The notes under the pieces were generated by a model. The model worked only from the letters and a program-made list of their open reading frames with translations. It was not told where the DNA came from and did not search any database. This document shows positions 15,459 to 24,049 of a stretch of DNA of 34,270 nt, piece after piece. Each line of letters begins with the position of its first letter. The stretch's first letter is position 1. Origin of the DNA: an uncultured Clostridia bacterium (GTDB taxonomy: Bacteria > Bacillota > Clostridia > TANB77 > CAG-465); contig CAOYAN010000020.1 of NCBI GenBank assembly GCA_948562205.1, positions 1 through 34,270 on the forward strand, written 5' to 3'. Position numbers and translations under genes: made by a program.

Positions 15459-16160
15459 ATGGCAGTTTCAGTTTGTAAAATTGGTTCATTACATGCTTTT
15501 GAGGGGATTGCAAAACAAGATAATTTGCTTGAAATTGATAATGTTAAAATGGTACTTGATGGCTGTTCACAAGATGATAAAGGTAACTGGTTAAAATCTG
15601 AAGTTGGTGTAAATCTTTTTACACAACTTTTTGAAAGACTTCCAAAAGATATAAGATGTAGTCCAGAATTAATTGATACCTGTGCAAGCCTTATTTTTGA
15701 TAGACTCGTGTCTCTTGCACCTGATAAGCATTTTATTGCACAAAACTTTTGTTTTACAATTCTTACTGTATATGAGTTGGAAGATAGATTTATTGTAAAA
15801 TACTGTGGTGATGGTTATATAATTACAAGAAAAAAGGAAGCAAATGAGTTAGAGGACGAATTCGAATATATTTCTCTTGAGGATGAGTGTAGTGAGGGGT
15901 GTCCAAAATATTATATATATAACTATATTCCATCAGCTATTTATGCAAATGGTGCAACATTTAAGGAAAAAGTATTTTTAAAGTCAGAATATGAAAATGT
16001 TGGAGTGGCAACAGATGGCTTAAGATATATGTTAGACTTAGGATTTGCAACTGTAAAGAAACTTAATGAAAATCTTGCAAATGACAAAGCTGGAAGAATA
16101 CGTGTACAAATTGCAAGAAATTCAGAGAGCATAAAAGATGACATTACAATATGTTTCTAA
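15459..16160 (+). CDS. PP2C-like Ser/Thr protein phosphatase
   Basis: This 233-residue protein is a short, divergent PP2C. The metal-binding landmarks are in order: KQDN at residues 19-22, VLDG with Asp34, a CGDGYII strand, ATDG with Asp186, and the terminal DDIT with Asp227-Asp228. These predict a Mn/Mg-dependent phosphatase that would undo the work of the kinase 12 bases downstream. AGGAGG precedes the ATG and lies right after a terminator. Base composition is lower in G+C than the two upstream genes (20 of 60 at 15541-15600). Confidence 0.87.
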   Translation: MAVSVCKIGSLHAFEGIAKQDNLLEIDNVKMVLDGCSQDDKGNWLKSEVGVNLFTQLFERLPKDIRCSPELIDTCASLIFDRLVSLAPDKHFIAQNFCFTILTVYELEDRFIVKYCGDGYIITRKKEANELEDEFEYISLEDECSEGCPKYYIYNYIPSAIYANGATFKEKVFLKSEYENVGVATDGLRYMLDLGFATVKKLNENLANDKAGRIRVQIARNSESIKDDITICF

Positions 16161-16172
16161 GGAGGTATATAT

Positions 16173-17939
16173 ATGTCAATAGCAATTAGAGAATCTGATC
16201 TGGATAAAAAATATGCATTAATGACTGAAGGTGGAGAGGCAAAAATTTATGAGTATGATGGAAGAAATCTCATAAAAATATATAAAGAGAATGTAATGTT
16301 GGACTTAAAGGAGAAAAAAGTAGAAGCTTGGTTAAAATCTCCTAAAATTCCTTTTATTGTATCTCCTCTTGATAATGTAAGAATTTCAAATAAATTTGCA
16401 GGTTATATGTTAGAAAAAGTACAAAATGCTGAAACAATTGGTACTCTAGCTAAGAAAAAATACATTAAACTTACTGGTTTTACTAACAAAGATATTTTGG
16501 AAATTCTTGTTGATTATTCTAAAAAGTTAGAGCAAATCCATAAAAGTGGAAAATGTATTGGTGATATAAATGAGCAAAATGTTTTAATAAGCGGAAAAAC
16601 ACTGTACTATATTGATGCTGATAGTTTTGGCATTGATGCACTTCCGCCAGATGCATATACTGAAATCTATACAGATCCTACTGCATATAAGTATAATGGG
16701 AATCAATTAATTAAAGTAGAGCTTAGTCAAAAGACTGATATGTTTGCCTTTGCAGTTCTTGCTTTTAAGCTTTTGACACGGTTTCATCCATTCAATGGAA
16801 AATACGAAAAAGATGTTGACATGGATACAAAAACAAGAATTAAAAACAATCTTTCTGTACTTGGCCCTCATAAAATTACAGTTCCACCTATGATTGATTC
16901 CTGGAACTGGATGTCTCCAAAGCTTCTTGAATCATTTCTTGCTATTTTTGAAAAAGGTGAGAGAAAGTATATTACATCTGAACTTGAAGAACTTTTGAAT
17001 AATCTGAAATATTGTAATAAACATAATGTATATTACTATTCTAAGTATTCAGATTGTCCAGTATGTAATGAAAAAGCAAAGGTTAGTGTAATGCCTAGTG
17101 TGGCACAAGCTGTTACTCCTAATGGTATTACTATTAAGACTGTATTTACTGCAAAAGAAGTAAATTATATATTTGATTTTACCAAATACCTTAGTACAAA
17201 TAAAGAGTTTGTACATTTAAAAAGTGGTAATAGATGGGATGCTTCAAATAATTATAGGGTAGAGTTTTCAAATGATGGAAAATATGTATTTGAAATTTAT
17301 GATAGCCAAATTTTAGTGTATAATGCTACAACTAAAAAATACATGTATAAGATATTTAAAATGTACAAGTCTCCTGTTCGTATTACAGGTAAATACATGT
17401 ATTATATTGATGAATCATTAAAGTTTTGTAGAAGTGAGATAAAAGATTCTGGAAACTTTTATAAAGCTATTATGACTGCATATATAAATACTATATTTTC
17501 AGTAGTAGAAGAGGAGTATTTAGTTATCTTACTCTATGATGGTAAAATGTTGATAAATTCTAAATATTTTAACGTATTTTTAAATTATAACGATAAGATT
17601 ACAGAATATGCAATAAAATATGATGCTGTAACTAAAAATTGGTTATTTATTTATGAGACTAAAAATGGTTCGCATAGAACTGTTGTAATATCTTCAAAGG
17701 GAGAAATTTTATTTGATGATACTATTTATCGTTATAGTGCAACGTCTCTATCTAATATTTGCTTTGCAAATAATACCATTTTCTCACCTTCATCAGGTAA
17801 GATAGTTGGAATTAATTACTTAGAAAATAGAGTGAAAAATTTTGATTGTAATATTATAAATGAAGATTCAATATTAAGATTTAGAAAAGGTGGTTTTGAT
17901 ATTGTAAACGATAATGCAATTTATAGATATGGCGCATAA
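16173..17939 (+). CDS. Protein kinase with zinc ribbon and C-terminal sensor-like region (TerY-P type)
   Basis: This 588-residue protein begins with a kinase domain (about 1-275): a glycine-type loop GGEAKIYEYDG, the lysine Lys35 in LIKIYKE, the catalytic loop CIGDINEQNVLI with Asp131 and Asn136, and the metal motif YIDADSFG at Asp148-x-Asp150. A zinc ribbon follows, C281-x2-H284 ... C295-x2-C298. The last 270 residues hold repeated short beta-strand patterns such as YRVEFSNDGKYVFEIYDSQI, which suggest a beta-propeller; this is inference. No membrane segment is seen, so it is cytoplasmic. AGGAGG precedes the ATG. With the vWA and PP2C genes it forms a phosphorylation triad. Confidence 0.87.
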   Translation: MSIAIRESDLDKKYALMTEGGEAKIYEYDGRNLIKIYKENVMLDLKEKKVEAWLKSPKIPFIVSPLDNVRISNKFAGYMLEKVQNAETIGTLAKKKYIKLTGFTNKDILEILVDYSKKLEQIHKSGKCIGDINEQNVLISGKTLYYIDADSFGIDALPPDAYTEIYTDPTAYKYNGNQLIKVELSQKTDMFAFAVLAFKLLTRFHPFNGKYEKDVDMDTKTRIKNNLSVLGPHKITVPPMIDSWNWMSPKLLESFLAIFEKGERKYITSELEELLNNLKYCNKHNVYYYSKYSDCPVCNEKAKVSVMPSVAQAVTPNGITIKTVFTAKEVNYIFDFTKYLSTNKEFVHLKSGNRWDASNNYRVEFSNDGKYVFEIYDSQILVYNATTKKYMYKIFKMYKSPVRITGKYMYYIDESLKFCRSEIKDSGNFYKAIMTAYINTIFSVVEEEYLVILLYDGKMLINSKYFNVFLNYNDKITEYAIKYDAVTKNWLFIYETKNGSHRTVVISSKGEILFDDTIYRYSATSLSNICFANNTIFSPSSGKIVGINYLENRVKNFDCNIINEDSILRFRKGGFDIVNDNAIYRYGA

Positions 17940-17951
17940 ATAGTTATTTTT

Positions 17952-17985
17952 GAGTAGGCTTTAAAATTAGGCCTACTCTATTTTT
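17952..17985 (+). terminator. Intrinsic terminator after the kinase gene
   Basis: GAGTAGGC (17952-17959) pairs perfectly with GCCTACTC (17971-17978), followed by TATTTTT. Confidence 0.9.
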
Positions 17986-17997
17986 ATATAAAAAGTG

Positions 17998-18026
17998 TTG
18001 AAATATAGCAAAAAACGTGATATAAT
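17998..18026 (+). promoter_or_regulatory. Promoter of the first unknown paralog
   Basis: TTGAAA (17998-18003) and perfect TATAAT (18021-18026) are 17 bases apart with an extended TGA before the -10 box. The promoter before the second paralog has the same GTGATATAATAA core. Confidence 0.85.
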
Positions 18027-18086
18027 AACCAGCATAATGTATGGAAACTTATAAATTAATATTTAAAAGAAAAGGAGAATATGTGT

Positions 18087-18545
18087 ATGTCTAATTTCTA
18101 TGATGATTTTAATCTTGACATTAATTATTTTTCAAAAATGGCATTTAATTGCAGAAGAAAAAAAATAATTAAAGAAAATGGTATTTGCTTTTATGATAGT
18201 GCTAAAAATTTAGTAAGAACACTTATTGAGCTAATTTTAATTTCTACACAGATACCAGGCAACTGTGATATTAATTCAATAGAGTTATTACCTTCAAATG
18301 ATGGTAATTTTGCATTTTCTTTTTATATGAGAAATGGAGAGTATCATAAAAATGTAGAAACTTTGGAAAAATATGAAAGGCTTTTTGCAGTTGCAAAAAA
18401 AATAAGTGATACTGAGTATAATACTTTAGTTCTTTTTGAGGCTATGAAGATATGGGATAAGCTTGATAATTTTTATATTTCAAATTGGAGGAAAACTACA
18501 TTTGAAAATGGTGCAGAAAGTGTAAAATTTAGTATGATGCAGTAA
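18087..18545 (+). CDS. Unknown protein, paralog of the next gene
   Basis: I do not recognise this 152-residue protein. It begins MSNFYDDFNLDINYFSKMAF and ends with FYISNWRKTTFENGAESVKF and a Met-Met-Gln tail. It looks helical at both ends with a beta-rich middle, no signal and no membrane segment. I start at ATG 18087 because GGAG lies 9 bases before it; the ATG at 18081 is only 3 bases away. The next gene has a similar size and layout (a late YYIS motif, then SVTF and a Gln-rich end), so the two are probably distant paralogs. Each has its own promoter and terminator, placed straight after the kinase gene, so both may serve the kinase system. Confidence 0.7.
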   Translation: MSNFYDDFNLDINYFSKMAFNCRRKKIIKENGICFYDSAKNLVRTLIELILISTQIPGNCDINSIELLPSNDGNFAFSFYMRNGEYHKNVETLEKYERLFAVAKKISDTEYNTLVLFEAMKIWDKLDNFYISNWRKTTFENGAESVKFSMMQ

Positions 18546-18548
18546 TTT

Positions 18549-18575
18549 AAAAGTGGGGAGAATATCCTCACTTTT
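18549..18575 (+). terminator. Intrinsic terminator after the first paralog
   Basis: AAAAGTGGGGA (18549-18559) pairs with TCCTCACTTTT (18565-18575), one G-T pair, GAATA loop. The flanking A and T runs allow action on both strands. Confidence 0.85.
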
Positions 18576-18602
18576 GCTATATATAAATAGAAAAATAAAA
18601 GC

Positions 18603-18631
18603 TTTACAAATTATGTAAATAGTGATATAAT
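18603..18631 (+). promoter_or_regulatory. Promoter of the second unknown paralog
   Basis: TTTACA (18603-18608) and perfect TATAAT (18626-18631) are 17 bases apart, again with TGA before the -10 box as in the first paralog. Confidence 0.85.
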
Positions 18632-18688
18632 AATATAGATTATTTTGTAGTAATAAGTTAACTAATTTATTAAAAAAAGGAGAAATAT

Positions 18689-19123
18689 ATGGAAAGAATT
18701 GAAGAGTATGCCAAAAGAGTAGAGCAATTGTATAATCTCAAAAAGCAAGATATTAAAGTAAAGAATGAAGAGGCAGCAAAGGAGATTATTAATCTTGTTT
18801 TGCAGATGTTTGAAGCTGCTACAAAAGAAGAAAACATGTTATTTGATGAAATAACATTAAAATCTTCTAATTCATTTCTGGATTTTTCATGTATTATTTA
18901 TGGAAAAGAATATACTAAAGCAAATATTTCATATTATAGTAGTCATCTATCTGAAGTGTCAGATAAGATTTGTAATACTAAATCTGATCCCAAAATATTA
19001 AATAGAGCAAGGGAACTCTATTTAGAAATGGCAAAAAAAATTCCAAGTTATTATATAAGTGAAGCAGAAGTTGAAGAAGATGAAGCTAGAAGTGTGACAT
19101 TTTGCATAGGTCAGCTTCAGTAA
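18689..19123 (+). CDS. Unknown protein, paralog of the preceding gene
   Basis: I do not recognise this 144-residue protein. It begins MERIEEYAKRVEQLYNLKKQ, a helical stretch, has a beta-type middle (EITLKSSNSFLDFSCIIYGK), a second helical part, and ends SYYISEAEVEEDEARSVTF followed by CIGQLQ. Order of elements, size and final motif recall the preceding gene, though identity is low. GGAG lies 6 bases before the ATG. No signal or membrane segment is seen. A stem at 19150 separates it from the minus-strand gene. Confidence 0.7.
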   Translation: MERIEEYAKRVEQLYNLKKQDIKVKNEEAAKEIINLVLQMFEAATKEENMLFDEITLKSSNSFLDFSCIIYGKEYTKANISYYSSHLSEVSDKICNTKSDPKILNRARELYLEMAKKIPSYYISEAEVEEDEARSVTFCIGQLQ

Positions 19124-19149
19124 AATTAAGCTATTTTGATATTTTAATA

Positions 19150-19171
19150 GGCGGGGAAAAATTTCCTCGCC
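19150..19171. terminator. Hairpin between convergent genes
   Basis: GGCGGGGAAA pairs with TTTCCTCGCC (one G-T pair, 2-base loop). It lies between the ends of two convergent genes. T-runs are weak on both strands, so its terminator function is uncertain. Confidence 0.55.
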
Positions 19172-19181
19172 ATAAATTTTA

Positions 19182-19505
19182 CTAAAAGTATTTATTTTTA
19201 AGATAATCACAAACAAGCTGTATTACAGGTCTTACTTCATTTCTATCACTTTCTTTTTGTATTTCATTTAATTCATCGTAAGATGCTTTAATCTCTGATT
19301 CCCACCAGTCTACATCCTTTTTTTCGATAGTAAGTGATCCATCAGGATTTTTAATACATTTTTCATGTACATATTTTTGCCATGAGGCCCATCTTTTATG
19401 TTCATAATCTGATAGTATTTCAAGTAGTTCTTTATCAAATAAAGAATGAATTAATTTATGTTTTGTACTTAAGGCTACCTTTCTTTTAATGTCACCAAGT
19501 TGCAT
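19182..19505 (-). CDS. RyR-domain-like small protein
   Basis: This 107-residue protein has the pattern YEHKRWASWQ ... SYDELNEIQKESDRNEVRPVI, which resembles the RyR domain (xHxRW at the start, PYDELPESEKEYDR near the end) found in phage proteins and in bacterial conflict and signalling systems, where it has been proposed to bind nucleotide-derived ligands. The match is from memory and moderate. AAGGAGG stands before the ATG. Its promoter is a perfect consensus with a palindrome across it, so a repressor probably controls it. It faces the paralog genes and diverges from pheST. Confidence 0.65.
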   Translation of the reverse strand: MQLGDIKRKVALSTKHKLIHSLFDKELLEILSDYEHKRWASWQKYVHEKCIKNPDGSLTIEKKDVDWWESEIKASYDELNEIQKESDRNEVRPVIQLVCDYLKNKYF

Positions 19506-19555
19506 ATAAAAATCCTCCTTTTAATTAAAAGTAAACATAAAAAAATAGTATATAC

Positions 19556-19584
19556 ATTATAACATTAAAATAATGTTATGTCAA
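19556..19584 (-). promoter_or_regulatory. Promoter and palindromic operator of the RyR-like gene
   Basis: On the minus strand, perfect TTGACA (19584-19579) and perfect TATAAT (19561-19556) are 17 bases apart. A perfect palindrome, ATAACATTA-N3-TAATGTTAT (19559-19579), fills the spacer and overlaps the -10 box, a classic repressor site. Confidence 0.85.
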
Positions 19585-19600
19585 ACTTGTCTTGACAAGT
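19585..19600. promoter_or_regulatory. 16-bp palindrome between divergent promoters
   Basis: ACTTGTC-TT-GACAAGT is a perfect palindrome that covers the -35 box of the pheST promoter and touches the -35 box of the RyR-like gene. It may be an operator, or a by-product of facing -35 boxes. Confidence 0.5.
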
Positions 19601-19620
19601 AAAATTTCATATGTTATAAT
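19592..19620 (+). promoter_or_regulatory. Consensus promoter of pheST
   Basis: Perfect TTGACA (19592-19597) and TATAAT (19615-19620) are 17 bases apart. It feeds the T-box leader. Confidence 0.92.
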
Positions 19621-19626
19621 TCTTTC

Positions 19627-19892
19627 TAGATTAATAATAAAACCTATGAAAAAGCAAAGTAGGTAAAAGATAAATATATTTTAGAGAATACAGGTCACTG
19701 GCTGTAAGCCTGTTAATATACTTTTACTGAAATTTCACTTTGGAGGTCTTTTTTTGAAATAATAGTAGGAAAAAGCGGGTATGCCCGTGATAGCAATTTG
19801 AGAGCATATAGTTTTTACTATATGAATTTAGGTGGTAACGCGGAAGTTTAAAGTCATTTCGTCCTATGTAATAGGAGCGAGATGACTTTTTT
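19627..19892 (+). promoter_or_regulatory. T-box leader for pheST (Phe specifier UUC)
   Basis: The leader binds uncharged tRNA and then allows read-through into pheST. The T-box sequence AGGTGGTAACGCGG is at 19830-19843. The probable specifier codon is TTC (19734-19736) just before ACTTTGGAG, which codes for Phe and agrees with the genes. A stem with arms CATATAG / CTATATG precedes the antiterminator. The terminator pairs AAGTCAT with ATGACTT around 19851-19889 and ends in a T-run. The leader ends 27 bases before pheS. Confidence 0.93.
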
Positions 19893-19918
19893 GTAGTATT
19901 TTTTGAGGAGGAATTTTT

Positions 19919-20947
19919 ATGGAAGAGAAAATATCAAATTTAAGAGAACAAGTATCAAATAAGATGAAAGAAATAAAGTCTTATGCAGATGTTGAAAATC
20001 TTCGTGTAGAGTACTTGGGTAAAAAAGGATATGTAGTAGAAATACTTAAAAATTTAAAAGATGTTGAAGAAGCTAAAAGAAAAGAGATTGGTCAAAAGGC
20101 AAATGTTTTAAGAAATGAAATAGGAAACATGATTGAAACAAAAAAAGAAGAATTAAAAGAAAAAGAATATATGGAAAAAATTAATAATTCAGAAAAAATA
20201 GATATAACTATTCCAGTTGAAGAAAGAATTGGATCACTTCATCCAATTACAATTGTACAAAGGGAATTAGAAGAAATATTTACTGGTATGGGATTTACTG
20301 TAGAGGATGGTAATGAAGTAGAAACAGAGTATAATAATTTTGAGGCTGTAAATGTACCTAAATATCATCCCGCAAGAGATATGCAAGATACATTTTGGCT
20401 TGAAAATGGTGAGCTTTTAAAAACACAAACATCAGCTGCTCAAAATAAAATTATGTTAAAGTATGGAGCACCACTAAAAGCTATTTTTCCTGGCAGATGT
20501 TTTAGAAATGAAGCACTTGATGCATCCCATGAAAATACATTTTTCCAAATGGAAGGTATGATGATAGATAAGGATGTATCTATTGCAAACCTTATATATT
20601 TTATGAAAACACTACTATCAGAGATATTTAAAAAAGAAGTAGAAGTAAGACTTAGACCTGGATATTTCCCATTTGTTGAACCTGGATTTGAATTAGATAT
20701 AAAATGTCCATATTGTGATGGGGCTGGTTGTAAAGTTTGCAAAAATGGTAGTTGGATTGAACTTTGTCCTTGTGGTATGATACATCCAAATGTTTTAAAA
20801 ATGGGTGGAATTAACCCTGAAGAATACTCAGGATTTGCTTTTGGTCTAGGACTTAGTCGTCTTGCAATGATGAAATATAACATTAATGATTTACGTGCTC
20901 TAAATTCATGTGATCTTAGAGTATTAAAGCAAATGAATATAAAATAG
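19919..20947 (+). CDS. pheS: Phenylalanine--tRNA ligase alpha subunit
   Basis: This 342-residue class II synthetase subunit carries the active site that joins Phe to tRNA-Phe, working as an alpha2-beta2 enzyme with PheT. The N-terminal coiled coil is followed by HPITIVQREL, the motif 2 region FPGRCFRNEALDASHENTFFQMEG, and motif 3 GFAFGLGLSRLAMMKY near the C-terminus. Length is standard. An unusual small cysteine cluster (CPYCDGAGCKVCKNGSW, then LCPCG) lies at about residues 260-283 and may bind a metal; it occurs in some Clostridia. GAGGAGG precedes the ATG. Expression is set by the T-box. Confidence 0.97.
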   Translation: MEEKISNLREQVSNKMKEIKSYADVENLRVEYLGKKGYVVEILKNLKDVEEAKRKEIGQKANVLRNEIGNMIETKKEELKEKEYMEKINNSEKIDITIPVEERIGSLHPITIVQRELEEIFTGMGFTVEDGNEVETEYNNFEAVNVPKYHPARDMQDTFWLENGELLKTQTSAAQNKIMLKYGAPLKAIFPGRCFRNEALDASHENTFFQMEGMMIDKDVSIANLIYFMKTLLSEIFKKEVEVRLRPGYFPFVEPGFELDIKCPYCDGAGCKVCKNGSWIELCPCGMIHPNVLKMGGINPEEYSGFAFGLGLSRLAMMKYNINDLRALNSCDLRVLKQMNIK

Positions 20948-20958
20948 GGGGAATAAAA

Positions 20959-23352
20959 ATGTATATATCAATAAATTGGATAAAAGATTTTGTAGATTTA
21001 AGGGGAATAGATGTAGAAAATCTAATATATAAATTTACAATGTCAACTGCTGAAGTAGAAGGAATAATAAAATATGGAGAAGATATAAAAGATGTAATTG
21101 TTGCACAAATTTTAAGTGTAGAAGATGTAGAAAATTCTAAAAAATTACATAAGCTTATGGTAGATACTGGAAGTGAAAAATTGCAAGTAATATGTGGAGC
21201 ACCTAATGTAAAAGTTGGCGCAAAAGTGGCATTTGCACAAGTTGGAAGTATTGTTGCAGGACAAAAAATTGGGCAAGCTACACTTGCAGGCAACATTAGC
21301 AATGGTATGTGTTTATCTGAAAAAGAGCTAGGAATCAGTGAAGATCATTCAGGAATTATAATATTAGATGATAGTGCAAAACTTGGAGAAGACATCAAAA
21401 ATATTATTCCAATTGATGATATTATCTATGAAGTAGATAATAAATCTCTTACAAATAGACCTGATTTATGGGGACATTATGGAATTGCAAGAGAAATTGC
21501 AGCTATTACTGGAAGAGAGTTAAAACCACTTGAAGTTGAAGATTTAGAGTTATATAAAGAGCTTGAGACTTTGGGCGTTAGTGTAGAGACTGATGATAAA
21601 AATCCATTATGTTTAAGATATAGTAGTATGAGAGTTGAAAATGTGACAAAGGCACAAGCTTCATGGAAGATGAAGGTAAGATTATATTATTGTGGTATGA
21701 GAAGTATTAATTTACTTGCTGATATGACTAACTATATAATGTTAGAGCTTGGTCAACCAATGCATGCTTTTGATAAGAGGGTTGTAGGTAGTGTAAATGT
21801 TAAAACTCTAAGGGAAGATACAAAATTTACTACACTAGATGGAAAAGAAAGAATACTTGATAAAGGTACTCTTATGATATGTAATGAGGAAAAACCAGTA
21901 GGTATTGCAGGTGTTATGGGTGGACTTGAAAGTGAGATAACATCAGATACTACATCTCTTTTCTTGGAGTCTGCAAACTTTGATAGTGTTGCAATTAGAA
22001 AAACTGCAAGTAAATTAGATCTTAGAACTGATGCAGCAGCACGTTATGAGAAAACATTAGATCCAGAGCTTACCAAGCTTGCAATTGCAAGATTTATAAA
22101 AATTCTAAGAGATGAAGACAGTAACATTAAAGTTACATCTGCATTTACTGATGTGTATATTAAAAGATATCCTAATATAACAATTGACATAGATAAAGAC
22201 TACATTGATAAAAGTATTGGAAAAGTCTTATCTATGGAAGAAGTTACAACTACACTTAAAAACTTAGAATATGATATTAAAGTAGATGGTAAAAATATTA
22301 AAATAGAAGTACCTACATTTAGAGCTACTAAAGATGTTAGTCAAAAAGCAGATATTATTGAAGAGATTGCAAGAATTCATGGATATGATAATATAGTACC
22401 AAAGACTAATTTATGGAGAGTTGCACCAGTTGCAAAAGATCCTATAAGAGAACTTGAATATAGTGCAAAAGAATTACTTGCAACTAAATATGGTATGTCT
22501 GAAATACATAGTTATGTATGGTATAATACTGAATTAAATAACGAGTTAGGAATTAAAGTAAGAGATAATATAAAGATTGTAAATGGAATTGTAAGACTTG
22601 ATAATACTCTAAGAAGAGAAATGGCACCAACACTTCTTTATGCAATAAATAGTAACTTAAAATATATGCCAGATTGTAAAATATTTGAAGTTGGAAGAAC
22701 ATTTGCATATGAGTTTGATGGTAAAGAGGCAGAAGAGTATAAAGTTTTAGGGATTGGGCTTGCAAGTACTAAACAAACTGAAAAAGAACTTGTATATGAA
22801 GCAAAATCTATGATAAATAGTATTGTTAAAATAAACAAAAATATTAATGTATCATATAGAACTATGGAAGTGGTAACATTAAATTATATGCATCCTGTAA
22901 ATAGTTTTGAAGTACTAGTAAATGATGAAGTTTTAGGATATATATCTGTGATAAATCCTAAAGTAAAAGATAAAATAAATTCAAAATCTGCAATTGTTGT
23001 AGCAGAGCTTAATATTGACATTTTAGGTGAAATTGTAAAAAAAGATATAAATTACATTGAACCTACAAAATATCAAGCTGTAAATTTTGATTTATCATTT
23101 ATTGTAGATAGTGATGAAAATTATTCAAAATTAGAAAAAATAATTGAAATGTCTAATTTAAAATATTTATTAGAGTATAGTCTAGTAGATATTTATGAAA
23201 ATAAAGAAAAATTAAAGGATAAGAAAAACATAACAATAAGATTTAAAATTGCATCATATGAAAAAACACTTACTAAGGAAGAAATAGATGAGGAAATGAA
23301 TACTCTAATAGAAAATTTTGCAAAAAATAACATAAATATTGTTAGTATGTAA
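20959..23352 (+). CDS. pheT: Phenylalanine--tRNA ligase beta subunit
   Basis: This 797-residue subunit pairs with PheS for tRNA recognition and editing. In order it has the start MYISINWIKDFVDL, the tRNA-binding OB domain (about 40-150, with CGAPNVKVGAKVAFAQVG), the B3/B4 editing domain (MHAFDKR region, GIAGVMGG), the B5 domain and a C-terminal ferredoxin-fold anticodon-binding domain (NFDLSFIVD ... IRFKIASYEKTLTKEEI). Length is normal. GGGGGAA precedes the ATG, 11 bases after pheS. Confidence 0.97.
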   Translation: MYISINWIKDFVDLRGIDVENLIYKFTMSTAEVEGIIKYGEDIKDVIVAQILSVEDVENSKKLHKLMVDTGSEKLQVICGAPNVKVGAKVAFAQVGSIVAGQKIGQATLAGNISNGMCLSEKELGISEDHSGIIILDDSAKLGEDIKNIIPIDDIIYEVDNKSLTNRPDLWGHYGIAREIAAITGRELKPLEVEDLELYKELETLGVSVETDDKNPLCLRYSSMRVENVTKAQASWKMKVRLYYCGMRSINLLADMTNYIMLELGQPMHAFDKRVVGSVNVKTLREDTKFTTLDGKERILDKGTLMICNEEKPVGIAGVMGGLESEITSDTTSLFLESANFDSVAIRKTASKLDLRTDAAARYEKTLDPELTKLAIARFIKILRDEDSNIKVTSAFTDVYIKRYPNITIDIDKDYIDKSIGKVLSMEEVTTTLKNLEYDIKVDGKNIKIEVPTFRATKDVSQKADIIEEIARIHGYDNIVPKTNLWRVAPVAKDPIRELEYSAKELLATKYGMSEIHSYVWYNTELNNELGIKVRDNIKIVNGIVRLDNTLRREMAPTLLYAINSNLKYMPDCKIFEVGRTFAYEFDGKEAEEYKVLGIGLASTKQTEKELVYEAKSMINSIVKINKNINVSYRTMEVVTLNYMHPVNSFEVLVNDEVLGYISVINPKVKDKINSKSAIVVAELNIDILGEIVKKDINYIEPTKYQAVNFDLSFIVDSDENYSKLEKIIEMSNLKYLLEYSLVDIYENKEKLKDKKNITIRFKIASYEKTLTKEEIDEEMNTLIENFAKNNINIVSM

Positions 23353-23358
23353 CAAAAT

Positions 23359-23395
23359 AAAAGCTATAAATTGATAAAAGATTTATAGCTTTTTC
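23359..23395 (+). terminator. Intrinsic terminator after pheT
   Basis: AAAAGCTATAAAT (23359-23371) pairs perfectly with ATTTATAGCTTTT (23381-23393), ending in a T-run. Confidence 0.92.
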
Positions 23396-23435
23396 TAATG
23401 TTTATAGTATAATTTTTATAAAAGGAGAAATAAAA

Positions 23436-24026
23436 ATGGTAATTGGAATTGATTTAGATGGAGTTATAATAGATACAGAAATTTTGTATAGGACAGAGGC
23501 TGAATTATATGATATTAATGAATTAAAACAAAATTCTCTAGTAGATAAAAGTGAAGTGCTTACATCAAAAAGATATAAATGGAATAAAAAGGATTTAGAA
23601 AAATTTTATGAGATGGAAAAAGATTTTGCAAGAAATGCTACTCTAATATCAGGTGCTAAAAAAGTAATAGAGATGATAAAGGCTGATGGACATAAATTAA
23701 TACTTATATCTGCAAGAGGAAATCATGATAATGAAATGAAAGATATAGGTATGGAAAGTTTAAAAAAATATGATATAAATTTAGATAAATATTATATTGG
23801 AGTAAATGATAAATTATCTATTTGTAAAATGGAAAATGTAGATGTTATGATAGATGATAATTATGATAATTGTAAAAATTTATCAGAAGGCAAAATTTTT
23901 ACACTATATTTTAAAGATGGTGGAATGAAAGATTTAGAAGATAGTAAATATTTAAAAAATGTATATAATTTTGGTGAAATATATAGAGAAATAAAATTTT
24001 ATGAAAAAAATATGAAAATTGAATAA
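23436..24026 (+). CDS. HAD-superfamily 5'-nucleotidase-like protein
   Basis: This 196-residue protein is a HAD hydrolase, closest in appearance to the 5'(3')-deoxyribonucleotidase (NT5C) group. Motif I is DLDGV with Asp6 and Asp8, motif II is LISARGNH, and motif IV is MIDDNYDN. The segment between motifs I and II is a helical cap (DKSEVLTSKRYKWNKKDLEKF). Likely activity is dephosphorylation of a nucleotide or similar small molecule. AAAGGAG precedes the ATG, and a TATAAT at 23408-23413 may serve it, but no good -35 box is seen. Confidence 0.78.
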   Translation: MVIGIDLDGVIIDTEILYRTEAELYDINELKQNSLVDKSEVLTSKRYKWNKKDLEKFYEMEKDFARNATLISGAKKVIEMIKADGHKLILISARGNHDNEMKDIGMESLKKYDINLDKYYIGVNDKLSICKMENVDVMIDDNYDNCKNLSEGKIFTLYFKDGGMKDLEDSKYLKNVYNFGEIYREIKFYEKNMKIE

Positions 24027-24049
24027 ATTTAAATAAATAATATATATAC

